Virus record (IMG/VR): IMGVR_UViG_3300021077_000029
Span: 1 to 22,324 of that record
Source: a virus
DNA: 22,324 bases
Strand: one strand, 5' to 3'
Shown here: positions 21,210-22,324 of the stretch, one piece after another
Position numbering within the stretch: position 1 is the stretch's first letter
How the letters are laid out: each line of letters opens with the position of its first letter
Made by a program: the position numbers and the translations under genes
The notes under the pieces: generated by a model
What the model was told of the DNA's origin: nothing
Databases searched by the model: none
What the model saw: only the letters and a program-made list of their open reading frames with translations

Positions 21210-21646
21210 CCCTCGTAGGTGTCAGCCACGGCGGCCTCATCAGCCTCGTCGCTGCCTTCTGCCAGGGCCTTATCCAGCTCGTTTTCGCCGGGATCCGCGT
21301 CGAAACTGCTCGGGATCTGCGCCACTCCGGGCCCGATCTGTGCCGGCGCATGGCTTTCGAGCTGGTCATCGGCTGCCTGAGCCTCGGCCGGGTAGTCGTC
21401 CTCGTCGCGGTCGTCGCCGTCGTCCGGGCGGACGTCTTCGGTGGCGTCGATGAACTCTGCATCGGTAGCGCGGCTTAGACGATCCAGGTCATCGAGCCGC
21501 TCTTGGTTATCGCGCAGGTTCTTGCGAGCGGTGTCGACGGCCTTCTCGCGGCGGTCCACCTCACTCAGCAGAAACTGACGCAGCCGGGCAGCAGCGGCGT
21601 CGGCTGATTCCACTGTGCTGGTATCGAAAAGCTGTTCCTCGGTCAT
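21206..21646 (-). CDS. Acidic coiled-coil hypothetical protein
   Basis: A 146-aa protein from ATG 21646, which has GGAG upstream. Residues 16-65 are a long charged helix with heptad character (RLRQFLLSEVDRREKAVDT, RKNLRDNQERLDDLDRLSR). The remainder is Asp/Glu/Ala-rich and probably disordered. Acidic coiled-coil proteins of this type occur in phage early operons as DNA mimics or replication accessories, but nothing here proves that. It lies downstream of the helicase-loader-like gene. Confidence 0.65.
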   Translation of the reverse strand: MTEEQLFDTSTVESADAAAARLRQFLLSEVDRREKAVDTARKNLRDNQERLDDLDRLSRATDAEFIDATEDVRPDDGDDRDEDDYPAEAQAADDQLESHAPAQIGPGVAQIPSSFDADPGENELDKALAEGSDEADEAAVADTYEG

Positions 21647-21656
21647 GGTTCTCCTT

Positions 21657-22157
21657 TTAGGCGTCGAAGGGCAGGGATTTCATGGTGGCGACGGGCGGTG
21701 CGGGAGCAGGCCCGAAGGTGTCGGCAAACTCATCCGGCTCGGGCTGCTCGACGTAGGGCCGAGGGTTTGCCGGCCGCTCTCGTGGCGTCCTACCAGCGTT
21801 CAGATCGCGGGCCACGGAGCGCAGGCCGAAGTGGTCGTTCTCACACTGTTGGACGATGTTGCCGTACTCGGATTTCCAGATGGCCACGTGGGACGACTTG
21901 CAGACCGGGCAGTGGTCTTCGAGCTCCGCGCCTGCCGGGGCTCCCAGCAGCATGCGGATCTCGGCCACGGTGGGCAGGCTGGTCGAGGTCTCGATCAGCT
22001 TCTGCACGGCGTAGGTCACCTCGGACGGGTCGAACTCCACGAGGCCCAGGCAGTAGGCGCCCTCACTCTCCTTGTTGAAGCTCTGCCGGGGGAAGGCTCC
22101 GCGCAGGAGCCGGACTGCCGCCAGCAGCGAGACCGGGTAGGCTTCCGAATCGCTCAC
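21657..22157 (-). CDS. Helicase-loader-like / replisome organiser protein with zinc ribbon
   Basis: A 166-aa protein from GTG 22157, with GAAGGAGAAGA just before it. Residues 1-75 read like the helical N-terminal domain of phage DnaB-loader or replisome-organiser proteins (SLLAAVRLLRGAFPRQSFN, YAVQKLIETSTSLPTVAEIRMLL, with the usual PTVAEIR ending). Residues 84-110 hold HCPVCKSSH and CENDHFG, a probable zinc ribbon. The tail is proline-rich. It would bring the replicative helicase to the phage origin. The family call rests on pattern memory only. Confidence 0.55.
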   Translation of the reverse strand: MSDSEAYPVSLLAAVRLLRGAFPRQSFNKESEGAYCLGLVEFDPSEVTYAVQKLIETSTSLPTVAEIRMLLGAPAGAELEDHCPVCKSSHVAIWKSEYGNIVQQCENDHFGLRSVARDLNAGRTPRERPANPRPYVEQPEPDEFADTFGPAPAPPVATMKSLPFDA

Positions 22158-22323
22158 TCTTCTCCTTCAGGACGTGGCCGATGACACTGTTGACCGAGGC
22201 TTCGTGCTCGCGGTCGGCATTGGCAGATGGCCGGGGGTCGCCGTGGTGTTCGCCGTCGGCATACTCACGCCAGCGGCAGGGATCCTTGGCCAGGAAAGTG
22301 CGAGCGTGCTTGTGGATGCAGTC
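22063..22323 (-). CDS. C-terminal part of a gene cut by the right window edge
   Basis: A minus-strand frame enters at the edge and stops at 22063, giving 86 visible residues. The first 50 look protein-like (DCIHKHARTFLAKDPCRWRE, ANADREHEASVNSVIGHVL). The last 30 overlap the start of the next gene by 95 nt and look like shadow text. The stop may therefore be a different one if the frame is wrong. No domain is recognised. Confidence 0.4.
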   Translation of the reverse strand, partial: DCIHKHARTFLAKDPCRWREYADGEHHGDPRPSANADREHEASVNSVIGHVLKEKSERFGSLPGLAAGGSPAPARSLPPAELQQGE

Positions 22324-22324
22324 G

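Noticed and set aside
1-22324. tRNA genes, CRISPR arrays, IS elements, attachment sites
   Set aside because: No cloverleaf, spaced repeat array, transposase or integrase text was seen on either strand by eye. A tRNA scan would be needed for certainty.

Overview
This window is about 22 kb of a GC-rich tailed double-stranded DNA phage (or prophage) genome of the HK97-fold class. The evidence is an ordered structural block: small and large terminase, portal, MuF-like head protein, prohead protease, major capsid protein and a large tail-spike protein. GC-rich codon use and clear GGAGG-type ribosome binding sites fit an actinobacterial or other high-GC host, but nothing here fixes the host. Almost all genes lie on the minus strand and are packed with ATGA or TGATG overlaps, so the map reads right to left.

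Right part (22.3 to 20.3 kb): a truncated gene, a helicase-loader-like protein with a zinc ribbon, an acidic coiled-coil protein, a protein with a (A/D)SV(W/R) tetrapeptide repeat, and a 43-aa gene. Next comes a scrambled C5-cytosine methyltransferase (dcm) locus (20.3 to 18.3 kb). It holds an orphan dcm 5' end, an HNH endonuclease gene with its own promoter, a second recoded dcm 5' end, the catalytic half, and the target-recognition half in another frame with a second HNH gene nested inside it. A plus-strand pair of small genes, one a MerR/excisionase-type HTH protein, runs against this locus.

Middle part (17.9 to 11.1 kb): a cysteine-rich protein, RusA resolvase, several small unknown genes (one carrying a fragment of an epimerase-like Rossmann motif), then TerS, TerL and portal. 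The portal has a C-terminal extension that looks like a PI3/4-kinase-like domain.

The most striking locus is 9.4 to 11.1 kb. The MuF-like gene contains a 273-codon intein at its conserved HPxCRC motif. The opposite strand of that same intein DNA encodes a 249-aa Vsr-like (EDxHD-type) endonuclease. The endonuclease stop codon is the complement of intein codon 3. Its likely -10 box (TATAAT) is the complement of the Ile codons of intein block G. The two reading frames are in exact codon register. I read this as an intein whose homing endonuclease is encoded antisense to the splicing domains, and I know of no described precedent for inteins.

Left part (9.4 to 1): an HK97-gp10-like protein, a plus-strand Xre-type repressor-like gene isolated by a terminator, protease with Ser-rich linker, capsid protein with an inserted FN3-like domain, four small virion-protein candidates, and a tail spike with two IPT/TIG-like domains and a beta-helix that runs off the left edge. 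No tRNA, rRNA, CRISPR array or IS element was seen.
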